A stretch of 64,000 bases of DNA, taken from assembly GCF_001307155.1 (NCBI RefSeq), contig NZ_CP012830.1, forward strand, positions 2,494,501 to 2,558,500, read 5' to 3'. Both the position numbers and the translations under genes were made by a program. Shown one piece after another: positions 9,363-18,475 of this stretch. Under the pieces are notes generated by a model. The model was given only the letters and a program-made list of their open reading frames with translations, had not been told where the DNA came from and did not search any database. The stretch's first letter is position 1, and each line of letters starts with the position of its first letter. The DNA comes from Pseudomonas fluorescens (GTDB taxonomy: Bacteria; Pseudomonadota; Gammaproteobacteria; Pseudomonadales; Pseudomonadaceae).

Positions 9363-9824
9363 ATGCGTATGGCAAGAACCGTGCAGCGCAGCCTGGAAGA
9401 GGCGCACTGCGAATTCGACGTAGTCTCTCACCCACATTCGGCCAGCAGCCTGGAAACCGCCCGGGTCGCGGGCATTCCTGCTGAGCGCGTGGCGAAATCG
9501 GTGATCCTCGACGACCACCACGGCCACTACCTGATGGCCGTGTTGCCAGCCAGCCGACATCTGGACCTGACCAAAGTGCGTGGCAGCGGTGAATGGCAAG
9601 TCACCCGCGAAAGCACCCTGGCCCACCTGTTCAACGACTGTGAACGCGGCGCCGTTCCGGCCCTGGGCGAATCCTATGGCCTGGACATGGTCATCGACCC
9701 GATGCTGACCCGCCAGAAAGAGATTTACGTCGAAGCCGGCAACCACAACAACCTCGTACACTTGAGCATGGACCAGTACCTGAAAATGGTGCCTCATGCC
9801 GAGGTATGCGAGTTGAGTCAGTAG
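9363..9824 (+). CDS. YbaK/EbsC-type aminoacyl-tRNA deacylase
   Basis: 153 residues. The ATG at 9363 has GAGGTG six bases upstream. The sequence shows the YbaK/ProX fold pattern with VVSHPHSASS, AKSVILDD, KVRGSGEW and the late block ALGESYGLDMVIDP. Family members hydrolyse mischarged tRNAs (Cys-, Ala- or Ser-tRNA) in trans. The 138 bases before this start, reading in frame from 9225, look non-coding. It appears to be transcribed alone. Confidence 0.8.
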   Translation: MRMARTVQRSLEEAHCEFDVVSHPHSASSLETARVAGIPAERVAKSVILDDHHGHYLMAVLPASRHLDLTKVRGSGEWQVTRESTLAHLFNDCERGAVPALGESYGLDMVIDPMLTRQKEIYVEAGNHNNLVHLSMDQYLKMVPHAEVCELSQ

Positions 9825-9856
9825 CCATTACATTATTGGCGGTGAAAGCACCGCCG

Positions 9857-9923
9857 CCATCGCGGGCAAGCCGCGCTCCCACAGGAAACCGCCGTGTGTG
9901 GGAGCGTGGCTCGCCCGCGATGG
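9857..9923. repeat. Inverted repeat of the CGCGGGCAAGC...CTCCCACA REP family
   Basis: Arms ccatcgcgggcaagccgcg (from 9857) and cgtggctcgcccgcgatgg (to 9923) flank a short centre and can fold into a long hairpin. It lies between the deacylase and the DUF2789 gene. Confidence 0.8.
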
Positions 9924-9971
9924 ACTGCGAAGCAGTCCCCCCGACCTCTAAAAACGCAGGAGCCAATTTCC

Positions 9972-10217
9972 ATGGAATCACCTACCCACAGCCTCCCCAA
10001 CCTGTTCAAACAACTCGGCCTGCCCGACGACGCCGAAAGCATCGACAAATTCATCGCCACTCACTCACCACTCAAACCCGAGCTGCACCTGGCCGACGCG
10101 TTTTTCTGGACCAAGAGCCAGGCGGACTTCCTGCGCGAAGACATCCTCGACGATTCCGATTGGGCGGAGGTGGTGGATCAACTGGATGTGCTGCTGAGGA
10201 AGGGGCGGGGGGTGTAA
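9972..10217 (+). CDS. DUF2789 family small protein
   Basis: 81 residues from the ATG at 9972. Features are LPNLFKQLGLPDD, FIATHSPL and ADAFFWTKSQADFLREDI, the pattern of the gammaproteobacterial DUF2789 family, whose function is unknown. It is soluble and acidic with no signal peptide. A GCAGGAGCC sequence stands just before the start and can serve as ribosome-binding site. In-frame codons upstream to 9894 come from the REP element and are not coding. Confidence 0.75.
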   Translation: MESPTHSLPNLFKQLGLPDDAESIDKFIATHSPLKPELHLADAFFWTKSQADFLREDILDDSDWAEVVDQLDVLLRKGRGV

Positions 10218-10330
10218 AAAATCTGACAGTTCGCTGATCAACGCAGCGTACGTGTCATTGCGCGATGGTCTGGATCTGATGGAACAGCTGCAACACCTTT
10301 AACCCCCCCCATTCGAGGTGAACACCAAAC

Positions 10331-10469
10331 CTGTGGCGAGGGGGCTTGCCCCCGTTGGGGCGCGTAGCGGCCCTGATAAGCGATCACCATATTTCTTCAG
10401 CCATATACGACGGGCGCCGCCATTGCGACTGCTCCGCAGTCGAGCGGGGGCAAGCCCCCTCACCACAGG
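10331..10469. repeat. REP pair in the 355-bp gap 10218-10572
   Basis: Arms ctgtggcgagggggcttgcc (10331) and its near complement ending at 10469 enclose a spacer with further small inverted repeats. The rest of the gap holds no convincing gene; its right end carries the regulatory region of the MarR gene. Confidence 0.85.
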
Positions 10470-10541
10470 TGTTGTGTTTTGCCCGCTAGGCTAATTTGTT
10501 TCAAAACTTGACTGAATTTCCCCTCCAATGCGATATTGATA

Positions 10542-10555
10542 GTTAGCAAACTAAC
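10542..10555. promoter_or_regulatory. Palindrome GTTAGCAAACTAAC, likely MarR operator
   Basis: A perfect inverted repeat GTTAG-CAAA-CTAAC ends 17 bases before the GTG start of the MarR-type gene. MarR-family regulators commonly bind such short palindromes over their own promoter. The assignment as operator is inferred from position only. Confidence 0.5.
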
Positions 10556-10572
10556 AGTGTGCGAATTCTCCT

Positions 10573-11031
10573 GTGTCCCAGACCCTCGACGCCCTTCAGA
10601 TGAACATCAGCAGTGCCATGGTGGTGGCCGCGCGGCATTGGCGGAAAATCTGCCAGACCACGCTGGTCAACTACGGCATTTCCGAAGCCTGCGCGGTCCC
10701 GTTGTTGATGATCGGGCGGCTGGGCGAGGGTGTGCGGCAGGTGACGGTGGCGCAGGCGGCGGGGATGGAGAGTCCGTCGCTGGTGCGTTTGCTCGACCAG
10801 TTGTGCCAGTCCGGGTATGTCTGCCGCACTGAAGATCCCCTTGATCGTCGCGCCAAGTGCCTGAGCCTGACCGATGCTGGCCGTGAGTTGGTGCAAGCGG
10901 TGGAAGCCGAGTTGGTGCGCTTGCGCCGTGTGGTGCTTGAAGGCATCGATCCGGCGGATCTGGAGGCGGCGCTGCGGGTGATTCGCGCGTTTGAGACGGC
11001 AGAGCAGCAGTTACCGGTGACCCCCTCGTGA
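10573..11031 (+). CDS. MarR-family transcriptional regulator of the adjacent efflux operon
   Basis: 152 residues from a GTG at 10573; an ATG at 10600 would remove only 9 residues. The winged-helix region shows VTVAQAAGMESPSLVRLLDQL (recognition helix) and the wing RTEDPLDRRAKCLSLTDAG, both typical of MarR. Such proteins repress efflux genes and release DNA on binding phenolic or aromatic ligands. Its stop overlaps the GTG of the FUSC gene (GTGA), so regulator and pump are co-transcribed and likely autoregulated through the palindrome upstream. Confidence 0.85.
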   Translation: MSQTLDALQMNISSAMVVAARHWRKICQTTLVNYGISEACAVPLLMIGRLGEGVRQVTVAQAAGMESPSLVRLLDQLCQSGYVCRTEDPLDRRAKCLSLTDAGRELVQAVEAELVRLRRVVLEGIDPADLEAALRVIRAFETAEQQLPVTPS

Positions 11032-13106
11032 ACGGATTTTTTAGCGGCATACCGCCGGCCCGCGACTGGTTTTACGGCGTGCGTACCTTCGCCGCGTCGA
11101 TGATCGCGCTGTACATCGCCATGCTCATGCAAATGCCGCGTCCGTATTGGGCGATGGCCACGGTGTACATCGTTTCCAGCCCGTTCGTCGGGCCGACCAG
11201 TTCCAAGGCCCTGTACCGTGCCATCGGCACCTTGACCGGGGCAGCAGCGGCGTTGCTGTTTGTGCCGATGTTCGTCCAGAGCCCGTATGTGCTGGTGCTG
11301 GTCATCGCGCTGTGGACCGGCACCCTGTTGTTTCTGTCGATGCATCTGCGCACCGCCAATAACTACGCGCTGATGCTCGCCGGTTACACCTTGCCGCTGA
11401 TTTCCCTGCCAGTGGTGGATAACCCGTTGGCGATATGGGATGTGGCAGAGGCGCGGACTGAAGAGATCTTCCTCGGCATCGTCTGCGCAGCGGTGGTTGG
11501 CAGTATGTTCTGGCCCCGACGGTTGGCGCCGGTGTTCGATGGTGCGGTGAGCAAGTGGTTCAGCGACGCGGTGACCTACAGCCAGCGCTTCCTGACCCGC
11601 AACGTGCAACCCGACGAAGTCAGCACCTTGCGCGCCTCGATGGTGGCCACGTTCAACTCCCTGGAATTGATGATCGGCCAGTTGCCCCACGAAGGTGCGC
11701 GGCCGCAAACCGTGCGCAACATCAAAGAACTGCGCGGGCGGATGATTCACCTGCTGCCGGTGGTGGATGCGCTGGACGATGCGCTGTACGCCTTGCAGCG
11801 GCGCACGCCCGAGCTTGTGGACAAGTTCGCGCCGCTGCTGGCCGCGACCGTTGAATGGCTCGACCGCACAGACGCTTCGGTCGAGCACTGGCAAGCCCTG
11901 CGCGCTCAACTTGAAGCCCTGCAACCGAGTGCCGAAGCGCTGGATGATCGCAAGCAATTGCTGTTTTCCAACGCGCTGTATCGCCTCGGTGAATGGATCG
12001 ATTTGTGGCAGGACCTGCGCAGCCTGCAAGAGGCGATTCGCTGTGAAAGCCAGGACAACTGGCGTGCGGTCTACCGTCATTGGCGGCTGGGCCGGCTGAC
12101 ACCGTTTCTCGACCGTGGGCTGATGCTCTATTCGGCGGCGTCGACGGTGCTGGCGATCATCGTCGCCTCGGTGCTGTGGATTCTGCTCGGCTGGACCGAT
12201 GGCGGCAGCGCGGTGATTCTGGCGGCGGTGGCGTGCAGCTTTTTCGCCGCGATGGACGACCCGGCACCGCAGATTTACCGGTTCTTTTTCTGGACCGCGA
12301 TGTCGGTGCTGTTCGCCAGCCTCTACCTGTTTTTGATCCTGCCGAACCTGCATGACTTTCCGATGCTGGTGCTGGCGTTTGCCGTACCGTTTATCTGCGT
12401 CGGCACCCTGACCGTACAGCCGCGTTTCTACCTCGGCATGCTGCTGACCATCGTCAACACCTCGTCGTTTATCAGCATCCAGGGCGCCTACGACGCGGAC
12501 TTTTTGAGCTTCGCGAACTCCAACCTGGCCGGGCCCATGGGCTTGTTGTTTGCCTTTATCTGGACTCTCGTAGCGCGGCCCTTCGGTTCGGAGCTGGCGG
12601 CCAAGCGTCTGACCCGTTTCAGCTGGCGCGACATCGTCGGCATGACCGAGCCGGCGAACCTCGCTGAACACCGTCACTTGGGTGTGCAGATGCTCGATCG
12701 GCTGATGCAGCATTTGCCGCGCCTGGCGATGACTGGTCAGGACACCGGCGTGGCGTTGCGCGAAGTGCGCGTGGCGCTGAACCTGCTGGACTTGCTGGCG
12801 TACGCGCCACGGGTGCAAGGGGGACCGAACGTCTTGCTGCGGCAGGTGGTGGCCGAGGTCGGCGAGTACTTCAAGGCCTGTCTCAAGGCTGGCGAACGCT
12901 TACCAGCGCCAGCGCCGTTGCTGATGACCCTGGATCGCACCCGGCGCGCCCTCAATGGCCAAGGCCTGGAAGGTGACGGCGAAACCCGCCTGCACCTGCT
13001 GCATGCCCTCGCCGGTCTGCGTCTGGCGCTTTTGCCGGGCGTGGAGTTCATCGGTAACGAGACCGATGAACCGTTTCCCCAAGGTATCGATGGAGCGCCT
13101 TTATGA
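11028..13106 (+). CDS. FUSC-family inner-membrane efflux protein (AaeB-like)
   Basis: 692 residues. Two clusters of membrane helices (about 15-170 and 370-515) flank a soluble domain, the FUSC layout seen in E. coli AaeB and fusaric acid resistance proteins. Recognisable segments are YWAMATVYIVSSPFVGPTSS near the N-terminus and the repeated pattern near residue 380. The GTG start overlaps the marR stop, and the stop overlaps the next start (ATGA). With the DUF1656, HlyD and outer-membrane genes it forms a complete tripartite pump, probably for aromatic acids or related toxic organics. The exact substrate cannot be read from sequence. Confidence 0.88.
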   Translation: MNGFFSGIPPARDWFYGVRTFAASMIALYIAMLMQMPRPYWAMATVYIVSSPFVGPTSSKALYRAIGTLTGAAAALLFVPMFVQSPYVLVLVIALWTGTLLFLSMHLRTANNYALMLAGYTLPLISLPVVDNPLAIWDVAEARTEEIFLGIVCAAVVGSMFWPRRLAPVFDGAVSKWFSDAVTYSQRFLTRNVQPDEVSTLRASMVATFNSLELMIGQLPHEGARPQTVRNIKELRGRMIHLLPVVDALDDALYALQRRTPELVDKFAPLLAATVEWLDRTDASVEHWQALRAQLEALQPSAEALDDRKQLLFSNALYRLGEWIDLWQDLRSLQEAIRCESQDNWRAVYRHWRLGRLTPFLDRGLMLYSAASTVLAIIVASVLWILLGWTDGGSAVILAAVACSFFAAMDDPAPQIYRFFFWTAMSVLFASLYLFLILPNLHDFPMLVLAFAVPFICVGTLTVQPRFYLGMLLTIVNTSSFISIQGAYDADFLSFANSNLAGPMGLLFAFIWTLVARPFGSELAAKRLTRFSWRDIVGMTEPANLAEHRHLGVQMLDRLMQHLPRLAMTGQDTGVALREVRVALNLLDLLAYAPRVQGGPNVLLRQVVAEVGEYFKACLKAGERLPAPAPLLMTLDRTRRALNGQGLEGDGETRLHLLHALAGLRLALLPGVEFIGNETDEPFPQGIDGAPL

Positions 13107-13312
13107 TCGGTGATCTGGACATCAGCGGGGTGTTCCTGCCCACGTTGCTGGTGCTGATGGGTATTACGTATGCGCTGTACCTGGTGGTGCACGGGTTGCT
13201 GACACGCCTGCACTTTTATCGTCTGGTCTGGCACCGGGCATTGTTCAACGTTGGTCTTTACGCCTTGCTGCTCGGCGCCGTGGACTCACTCAGTCGATAC
13301 CTGATGACATGA
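13103..13312 (+). CDS. DUF1656 small membrane protein
   Basis: 69 residues with two predicted membrane helices (about 10-30 and 45-64) and the typical opening MIGDLDISGVFLP. DUF1656 (AaeX-like) proteins are encoded between FUSC and HlyD genes in aromatic-acid efflux operons; their role is not defined. Both its ends overlap the neighbouring genes by 4 bases. Confidence 0.85.
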   Translation: MIGDLDISGVFLPTLLVLMGITYALYLVVHGLLTRLHFYRLVWHRALFNVGLYALLLGAVDSLSRYLMT

Positions 13313-14199
13313 AAAAACCTATTTTGACCCTTGGCCGTGTGGTGTTGACCTTGTTGGTGGTGACCTTTGCGGTCGTCGTGGTCTGGCGCATGGTGATGTA
13401 TTACATGTTCGCTCCGTGGACCCGTGACGGGCACATTCGTGCGGATATCGTGCAGATCGCCCCGGACGTTTCCGGGTTGATCCAGCAAGTGGAAGTGCGT
13501 GATAACCAACCGGTGAAGCGCGGCCAGGTGCTGTTCAGCATCGACCAGGACCGTTTCAAACTGGCGCTGCGCCAGGCCAAGGCCACGGTCGCCGACCGCC
13601 AGGAAACCCTGGCCCAGGCGCAACGTGAAGCCAAGCGCAACCGTGGCCTGGGCAATCTGGTGCCGGGCGAGCAACTGGAAGAAAGCCAGTCCCGCGTGGC
13701 TCGCGCCGAAGTGGCGTTGTCCGAGGCCCAGGTGTCGGTGGACAGTGCCCAGCTCAACCTCGACCGCTCGGTAATCCGCAGCCCGGTGGACGGTTACGTC
13801 AACGACCGCGCACCGCGTACTCAGGAGTTCGTTACCGCCGGCCGTCCGATGTTGTCGGTGGTGGACAGCAACTCCTTCCACATTGACGGCTATTTCGAAG
13901 AAACCAAACTCGACGGCATTCATGTCGGCCAAGGTGTCGATATCCGCGTGATCGGCGACCGTGCGCGATTGCGCGGGCATGTCGAAAGCATCGTCGCCGG
14001 TATCGAAGACCGTGATCGCAGCAGCGGTTCGAACCTGCTGCCCAACGTTAACCCGGCGTTCAGCTGGGTGCGGTTGGCGCAGCGGATTCCGGTGCGGATT
14101 GCCTTCGATGACGTGCCGGCAGATTTCCGCATGATTGCCGGGCGTACCGCGACCGTATCGATCATCGGCGACAAGCCTGAGCAGGAGCCGGAGCAATGA
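13309..14199 (+). CDS. HlyD-family periplasmic adaptor (AaeA-like)
   Basis: 296 residues: one N-terminal membrane anchor (about 8-30), a biotinyl-lipoyl half (VQIAPDVSGLIQQVEVRDNQ), a coiled-coil hairpin (about 80-150), the second lipoyl half (NLDRSVIRSPVDGYVNDR) and a beta-barrel domain. It links the FUSC pump to the outer-membrane channel. It overlaps the gene before and after by 4 bases each. Confidence 0.88.
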   Translation: MKKPILTLGRVVLTLLVVTFAVVVVWRMVMYYMFAPWTRDGHIRADIVQIAPDVSGLIQQVEVRDNQPVKRGQVLFSIDQDRFKLALRQAKATVADRQETLAQAQREAKRNRGLGNLVPGEQLEESQSRVARAEVALSEAQVSVDSAQLNLDRSVIRSPVDGYVNDRAPRTQEFVTAGRPMLSVVDSNSFHIDGYFEETKLDGIHVGQGVDIRVIGDRARLRGHVESIVAGIEDRDRSSGSNLLPNVNPAFSWVRLAQRIPVRIAFDDVPADFRMIAGRTATVSIIGDKPEQEPEQ

Positions 14200-15644
14200 A
14201 AGCGGCCGCCTGTTTAGCGACGGCCGGTCTCGGCTTGCTGCTGTCGGCCTGTCAGGTGGTCGGCCCGGATTACCATTTGCCTGAAGAGGCAGCGGTGCAC
14301 CGCGCAGACTTTCAGGGCGATCTGACCGCGCACGGTAAAAACGTGGTGTCGGCGCCGGTGCCGGGCGACTGGTGGCGGTTGTACCAGGACCCGCGTCTGG
14401 ATGAGCTGGTGCGCCAGGCCATGGCCACCAATACCGATTTGCGAGTGGCAGCAGCCAACCTGTCGCGCGCTCGTGCCCGGGTCGAACAAGCCGAGTCGGC
14501 GGGCGGCTGGAGCGGTGGCGTGAAGGTCGGCGCCCAGCGTTTGCAGGAATCCGGCGAGGCGTTCTTACTGCCGGAAAAGATCCCGGTGACCAATGTCGGT
14601 GATATCGGCATCACCACGTCCTATCAGTTCGATCTGTTTGGCACCTTGCAGCGCGGCATCGAAGCGGCGAAAGCCAGCGCTGACGCAACGCAAGCTGCAG
14701 CCGATACGGCGCGAATTACCTTGGTCGCCGATGTGGTGCGTGCGTATACCCAGGTCTGCGCGGCCAACGAAGAGCGTGAAATCGCCGAGCACTCACTGGA
14801 CCTGCAAGGCCAGAGCACCGCGCTGATTCAACGCCTGCGCGATGCTGGGCGCGGCGACGAAACCCAGGTCACCCGTTCGCAAACCCAGTTCAAATCCTTG
14901 CGCGCCGATATGCCGCGCTATGAAGCCGCCCGTCAGGTCGGGCTGTTCCGTCTGTCGATGCTGTTGGCTAAACCGGTGGATCAATTACCCGCCGGGACCA
15001 GCAGTTGTCACGAGCTGCCAAAGATTGCGCAATTGTTGCCGGTCGGTGACGGCGCCACGCTGCTTAAACGGCGGCCGGATGTGCGTCAGGCCGAACGTCA
15101 ACTGGCGGCCGCGACGGCGGACATCGGGGTTGCTACTGGTGCGCTTTACCCGGACATCAGCATTGGGGCGACCGTCGGTACCGTGGGTATTCTCGATCAC
15201 CTTGGCCAACCGCAAACCAATCGCTGGGGTTTCGGCCCGTTGTTGACCTGGACAGTGCCATCCAACGGCTCCCGGGCACGGGTGCGTGAGGCTGAGGCGG
15301 CGACCCAAGGCGCGCTGGCGCACTTTGACGGGGTGGTGTTGAACGCGATCCGCGAAACCCAGACCGGTCTGGCGCAGTATTCCGCGCTGTTGCAGCGCCG
15401 CGATGCCCTGGTGGATGCCGAGCAGTCGGCGCAACAGGCGGCGGACCAGACGCACCGCTTCTTCCAGGCTGGCCGGGCGTCGTTCCTTGCCGATTTGCAG
15501 GCGACCCGCACCTACACCGACGTGCGTGCGCAGGTGGCAGCTGCCAATACCCAGGTTGCCATGAGCCAGATCGATTTGTTCCTGGCGCTGGGCGGCGGTT
15601 GGGAAAGCGGACGAACGCAAGGTTCACAGCCAACGAAACCCTGA
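14196..15644 (+). CDS. NodT-type outer-membrane factor lipoprotein
   Basis: 482 residues with a lipobox LSAC (Cys19), the conserved start VVGPDY, then two outer-membrane-efflux halves. The block LLKRRPDVRQAERQLAAA and the GALYPDISIGATVG segment are typical of the NodT/OprM group. It ends the MarR-FUSC-DUF1656-HlyD operon as the outer-membrane duct. No separate promoter is evident. Confidence 0.88.
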   Translation: MKAAACLATAGLGLLLSACQVVGPDYHLPEEAAVHRADFQGDLTAHGKNVVSAPVPGDWWRLYQDPRLDELVRQAMATNTDLRVAAANLSRARARVEQAESAGGWSGGVKVGAQRLQESGEAFLLPEKIPVTNVGDIGITTSYQFDLFGTLQRGIEAAKASADATQAAADTARITLVADVVRAYTQVCAANEEREIAEHSLDLQGQSTALIQRLRDAGRGDETQVTRSQTQFKSLRADMPRYEAARQVGLFRLSMLLAKPVDQLPAGTSSCHELPKIAQLLPVGDGATLLKRRPDVRQAERQLAAATADIGVATGALYPDISIGATVGTVGILDHLGQPQTNRWGFGPLLTWTVPSNGSRARVREAEAATQGALAHFDGVVLNAIRETQTGLAQYSALLQRRDALVDAEQSAQQAADQTHRFFQAGRASFLADLQATRTYTDVRAQVAAANTQVAMSQIDLFLALGGGWESGRTQGSQPTKP

Positions 15645-15727
15645 GGCCGTTGCTATGCTTTTAGATGTCGGGTCTGCACAGGCGGGGCCGGCAGTCAAAG
15701 CTCGCATTGGTCATGGGGATTCCAATA

Positions 15728-16363
15728 ATGAAAAACCCTTATGCTCCCGGCTTCTGGTGCGCAATTGTCGCGCTGGTGCTGCTCTCGGCAACGTATTTTT
15801 ATGGCGTGATGCTGACGCACCAGATTGATAAGGCTTTGATCTTTCTCGACAGTGCCAGTGCGTTGATCGGGGTGATGTCGATCGCAGTCGCCGCCTGGGC
15901 TTTGCTGCAAACCCGGCGGATCAAGAAAAAACAACTCGAGCAAGGCAAGACCCTGGTGCTGATCTGGGACACCAAGGTGGCGTTGCGCCGGGTTGAAACG
16001 GTATTCGACCGGTATTTCTGGGGCAGTTACTGGCAACCGGGGCGTACTTTTCAGGAAGTCATGGGCGAACTCACCGGCACCCCGCTGGAAAAAAGCCTCG
16101 AAGCGCTCAAAACCCAATGCCTGGCCCTCGACAAACAGGTCACCGATGAAGGCTGGCACTGGCTGAACAATGCCCGCGAACTGTCTGACGTGGCCAACGC
16201 CATGGCCCGCGAACGCTATCAACTGGATTTTTGCGACCCGCGCGCGGATTCACCGAATGGCGCGGTGATCAATCGGGATTTCGAAGTGCTGGTCTATACG
16301 TGGACGGCACGGCTGAAAAGCTTTGATCATCAGCTGGATGAGATCGAAGTGCAGTATTCCTGA
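15728..16363 (+). CDS. Uncharacterised membrane protein with two N-terminal helices
   Basis: 211 residues from ATG 15728; an in-frame ATG at 15713 is also possible. Two membrane helices (about 10-30 and 40-60) are followed by a basic stretch (RRIKKK) and a soluble, mostly helical C-terminal domain rich in Trp, Arg and Glu. I do not recognise a family. The gene stands between the efflux operon and a repeat element, in the same direction as the operon but 83 bp away. Confidence 0.65.
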   Translation: MKNPYAPGFWCAIVALVLLSATYFYGVMLTHQIDKALIFLDSASALIGVMSIAVAAWALLQTRRIKKKQLEQGKTLVLIWDTKVALRRVETVFDRYFWGSYWQPGRTFQEVMGELTGTPLEKSLEALKTQCLALDKQVTDEGWHWLNNARELSDVANAMARERYQLDFCDPRADSPNGAVINRDFEVLVYTWTARLKSFDHQLDEIEVQYS

Positions 16364-16372
16364 TCAGCCACC

Positions 16373-16481
16373 GATCGTTCCCACGCTCTGCGTGGGAATG
16401 CCTCTACGGACGCTCCGCGTTCGGCTCTGGATGTGACGCAGAGCGTCACGGGCAGCATTTCCACGCAGAGCGTGGGAAAGA
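16373..16481. repeat. GTTCCCACGCTCTGCGTGGGAA repeat element
   Basis: The arms cgttcccacgctctgcgtgg and its near complement ending at 16481 flank an inner pair (gacgctccgcgtt and tgacgcagagcgtca). This nested-hairpin repeat is a known dispersed element of P. fluorescens-group genomes and is distinct from the GTGGCGAGG and CTCCTACAGG REPs in this window. Confidence 0.75.
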
Positions 16482-16661
16482 TCAACGCGGACTGTCCACA
16501 GGCTGCAACGCTCCATAGACATTCTTTCACCTTTAATCATTGGGCCGCTCCACGGCACAAATGCTAATCTCATCGCACTTTTAGCGGAGTCGAGCCGCAA
16601 CCCGTCGAGGGTTCAGGGAAGACGACCACATTTTCAACAACGGACATTGATCGGGTCATTC

Positions 16662-18173
16662 ATGAATAAATCAGCAGGCGTGCTTCTGGGAATCGTCGTT
16701 GCCATCGGTGCAATCAGCGCCGGCGGCGCCTGGTACACCGGTACGAAGCTGGAAGGGGTGCTGCAAACCTCGATCGCCGACGCCAACAAAGAGCTGCAAA
16801 CGGCGATGGTCGGCTCCAACGGCACCGCGACCCTGGAGCTGGTGTCGCTGGATCGCCAGTTGTTCAGCAGTACCGCGCACTACCGCCTCAAGGGCCAGGG
16901 CGAAATGTTCGGCGAGAACCCTGAAGGCGTAGAGCTGCTGTTCGTTGACCATATCGAACACGGCCCGCTGCCATTCTCGCGCCTGGTGTCGCTGAAATGG
17001 CTGCCGGTCATGGCCACCAGTCACTACTCGCTGGAAAAGACCCCGACCACCGAGAAGTGGTTCGCCGCCACCAAGGATGCGTCTCCACTCAAGGGTGTGG
17101 TCAACATCGGCTATGACCGTGCTACCAGCGGCAACCTTGAACTGCTGCCCGTCGAAACGGCACTGGACGACAAGTCCACGTTGAAGTTTTCCGGTCTGAA
17201 CATCGACGTGTCGGCCAGCGCCCAGGCACAGAAGGTCAAAGCTGACGGTTACATGGACAGCCTCACGCTGACCAGCGTTGCCGAAGATCAGTCCCCGGTG
17301 AAAGTCGAATTGAATGGCCTGACCCTGGCCAGCAACCTCAGCAAAAGCAGCTATGGCTACTACCTGGGGGAAAACGTCGTCGAGCTGACCAGCACCAAGA
17401 CTACCTTTGGCGACAAACAGTCGGTGATGACCTTCAAGAACACTGAAATGAAGAGTTCCACCACCGAGTCCGGGACCAACGCAGCCGGTCGTGCCGATTA
17501 CAAGATTGGCGAAATCGCCCTCAACGACAAGGCCCTCGGCTCGGCGCAAATGGCCTGGAGCATGAAAAACCTCGATATTCCGTCGACGCTGTCGCTGGTA
17601 CAGATCTACCAGAACAAACTGCAGCCGTACGAAGCGGCCGCCGCGGCTGCTGCCGCTGCGGGTGAGCCGGCGCCCGAACTGAAGCTGACCGACGCCGAAC
17701 AAGCACAGGTCAAGGCGGGTCTGGAGACGTTGCTGGCCGCCCAGCCACAAGTCGCGCTGGAGAACTTTTCGTTCTCCACCCCGAACGGTGAAAGCCGTGC
17801 CAGCCTGGTGATTGACCTGACCAAGCCGACATCGCTGGACCTGCCACCCGACCAGTTGGGCAAGCAATTGATTGCCCTGCTGGACTTCAATCTGAAGATC
17901 TCCAAGCCGATGATCACCGATCTGGTGACAGTGCAGGCGCAGATGGAAGGCCAGACCGACGTCAAAGCCGTTGCCGATCAAGCCGCTGCGACCAGTGACA
18001 TGGTCAGCAGCATGGCTGTCGGTACGCAACTGGCGACGCTGGACGGCAACAACATCGTTTCCAAACTGCACTACGCCAATAATCAGGTGGACTTCAACGG
18101 CCAGAAGATGACCGTCGAACAGTTCGTCGGTTTCGTGATGAGCAAGCTCGGTACCACTGGCGCACCCCAGTAA
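16662..18173 (+). CDS. YdgA-type DUF945 family periplasmic protein
   Basis: 503 residues from ATG 16662 (a TTG at 16647 is in frame but weak). An uncleaved N-terminal membrane anchor (about 5-25) is followed by a long soluble region with the YdgA/DUF945 pattern: YTGTKLEGVLQTSI, ELVSLDRQLFSSTAHY and FVDHIEHGPLPFSRL. The family is found across Gammaproteobacteria, and its role at the envelope is unclear. An Ala-rich run lies near residue 330. A terminator follows the stop. Confidence 0.8.
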   Translation: MNKSAGVLLGIVVAIGAISAGGAWYTGTKLEGVLQTSIADANKELQTAMVGSNGTATLELVSLDRQLFSSTAHYRLKGQGEMFGENPEGVELLFVDHIEHGPLPFSRLVSLKWLPVMATSHYSLEKTPTTEKWFAATKDASPLKGVVNIGYDRATSGNLELLPVETALDDKSTLKFSGLNIDVSASAQAQKVKADGYMDSLTLTSVAEDQSPVKVELNGLTLASNLSKSSYGYYLGENVVELTSTKTTFGDKQSVMTFKNTEMKSSTTESGTNAAGRADYKIGEIALNDKALGSAQMAWSMKNLDIPSTLSLVQIYQNKLQPYEAAAAAAAAAGEPAPELKLTDAEQAQVKAGLETLLAAQPQVALENFSFSTPNGESRASLVIDLTKPTSLDLPPDQLGKQLIALLDFNLKISKPMITDLVTVQAQMEGQTDVKAVADQAAATSDMVSSMAVGTQLATLDGNNIVSKLHYANNQVDFNGQKMTVEQFVGFVMSKLGTTGAPQ

Positions 18174-18226
18174 ACGACCCACCGCTTGACTTAAGCGAAC
18201 GCTCTAAACCGCAGGTTACAAGCTAG

Positions 18227-18266
18227 CGCCCGGCCCTCCGAATTTGTGGATTGGCTGGGCGTTTTG
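18227..18266 (+). terminator. Rho-independent terminator after the DUF945 gene
   Basis: Stem cgcccggcc (18227-18235) pairs with ggctgggcg (18253-18261) with one G-U, followed by TTTTG. It separates the DUF945 gene from pgaABCD. The remaining bases to 18475 form the pgaA leader and promoter region, in which I see no further clear element. Confidence 0.6.
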
Positions 18267-18475
18267 CTGTCTGGTGCCCGCAAATCAAGGCTGTAGGGCG
18301 CACGGGGGTCAAGCCGTTGTATTGAATCTGAACAAATGTTGTGTTCCTGATAGTGGTCTAACCTTGCGTGAAATACTGCGTTTGCAAAACCTTGTCGGGT
18401 GATTGCCCGACTTCCCGTTTCGAACCAGGCAAGGGGGGTATGAGACTCCGGCTCGCCATGTAAGGATGCTGACGA

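Noticed and set aside
10671..12818. 715-codon reverse frame over marR and the FUSC gene
   Set aside because: Forward products are recognised families with overlapping starts and stops; the reverse product is a typical His/Gln/Arg-rich shadow.
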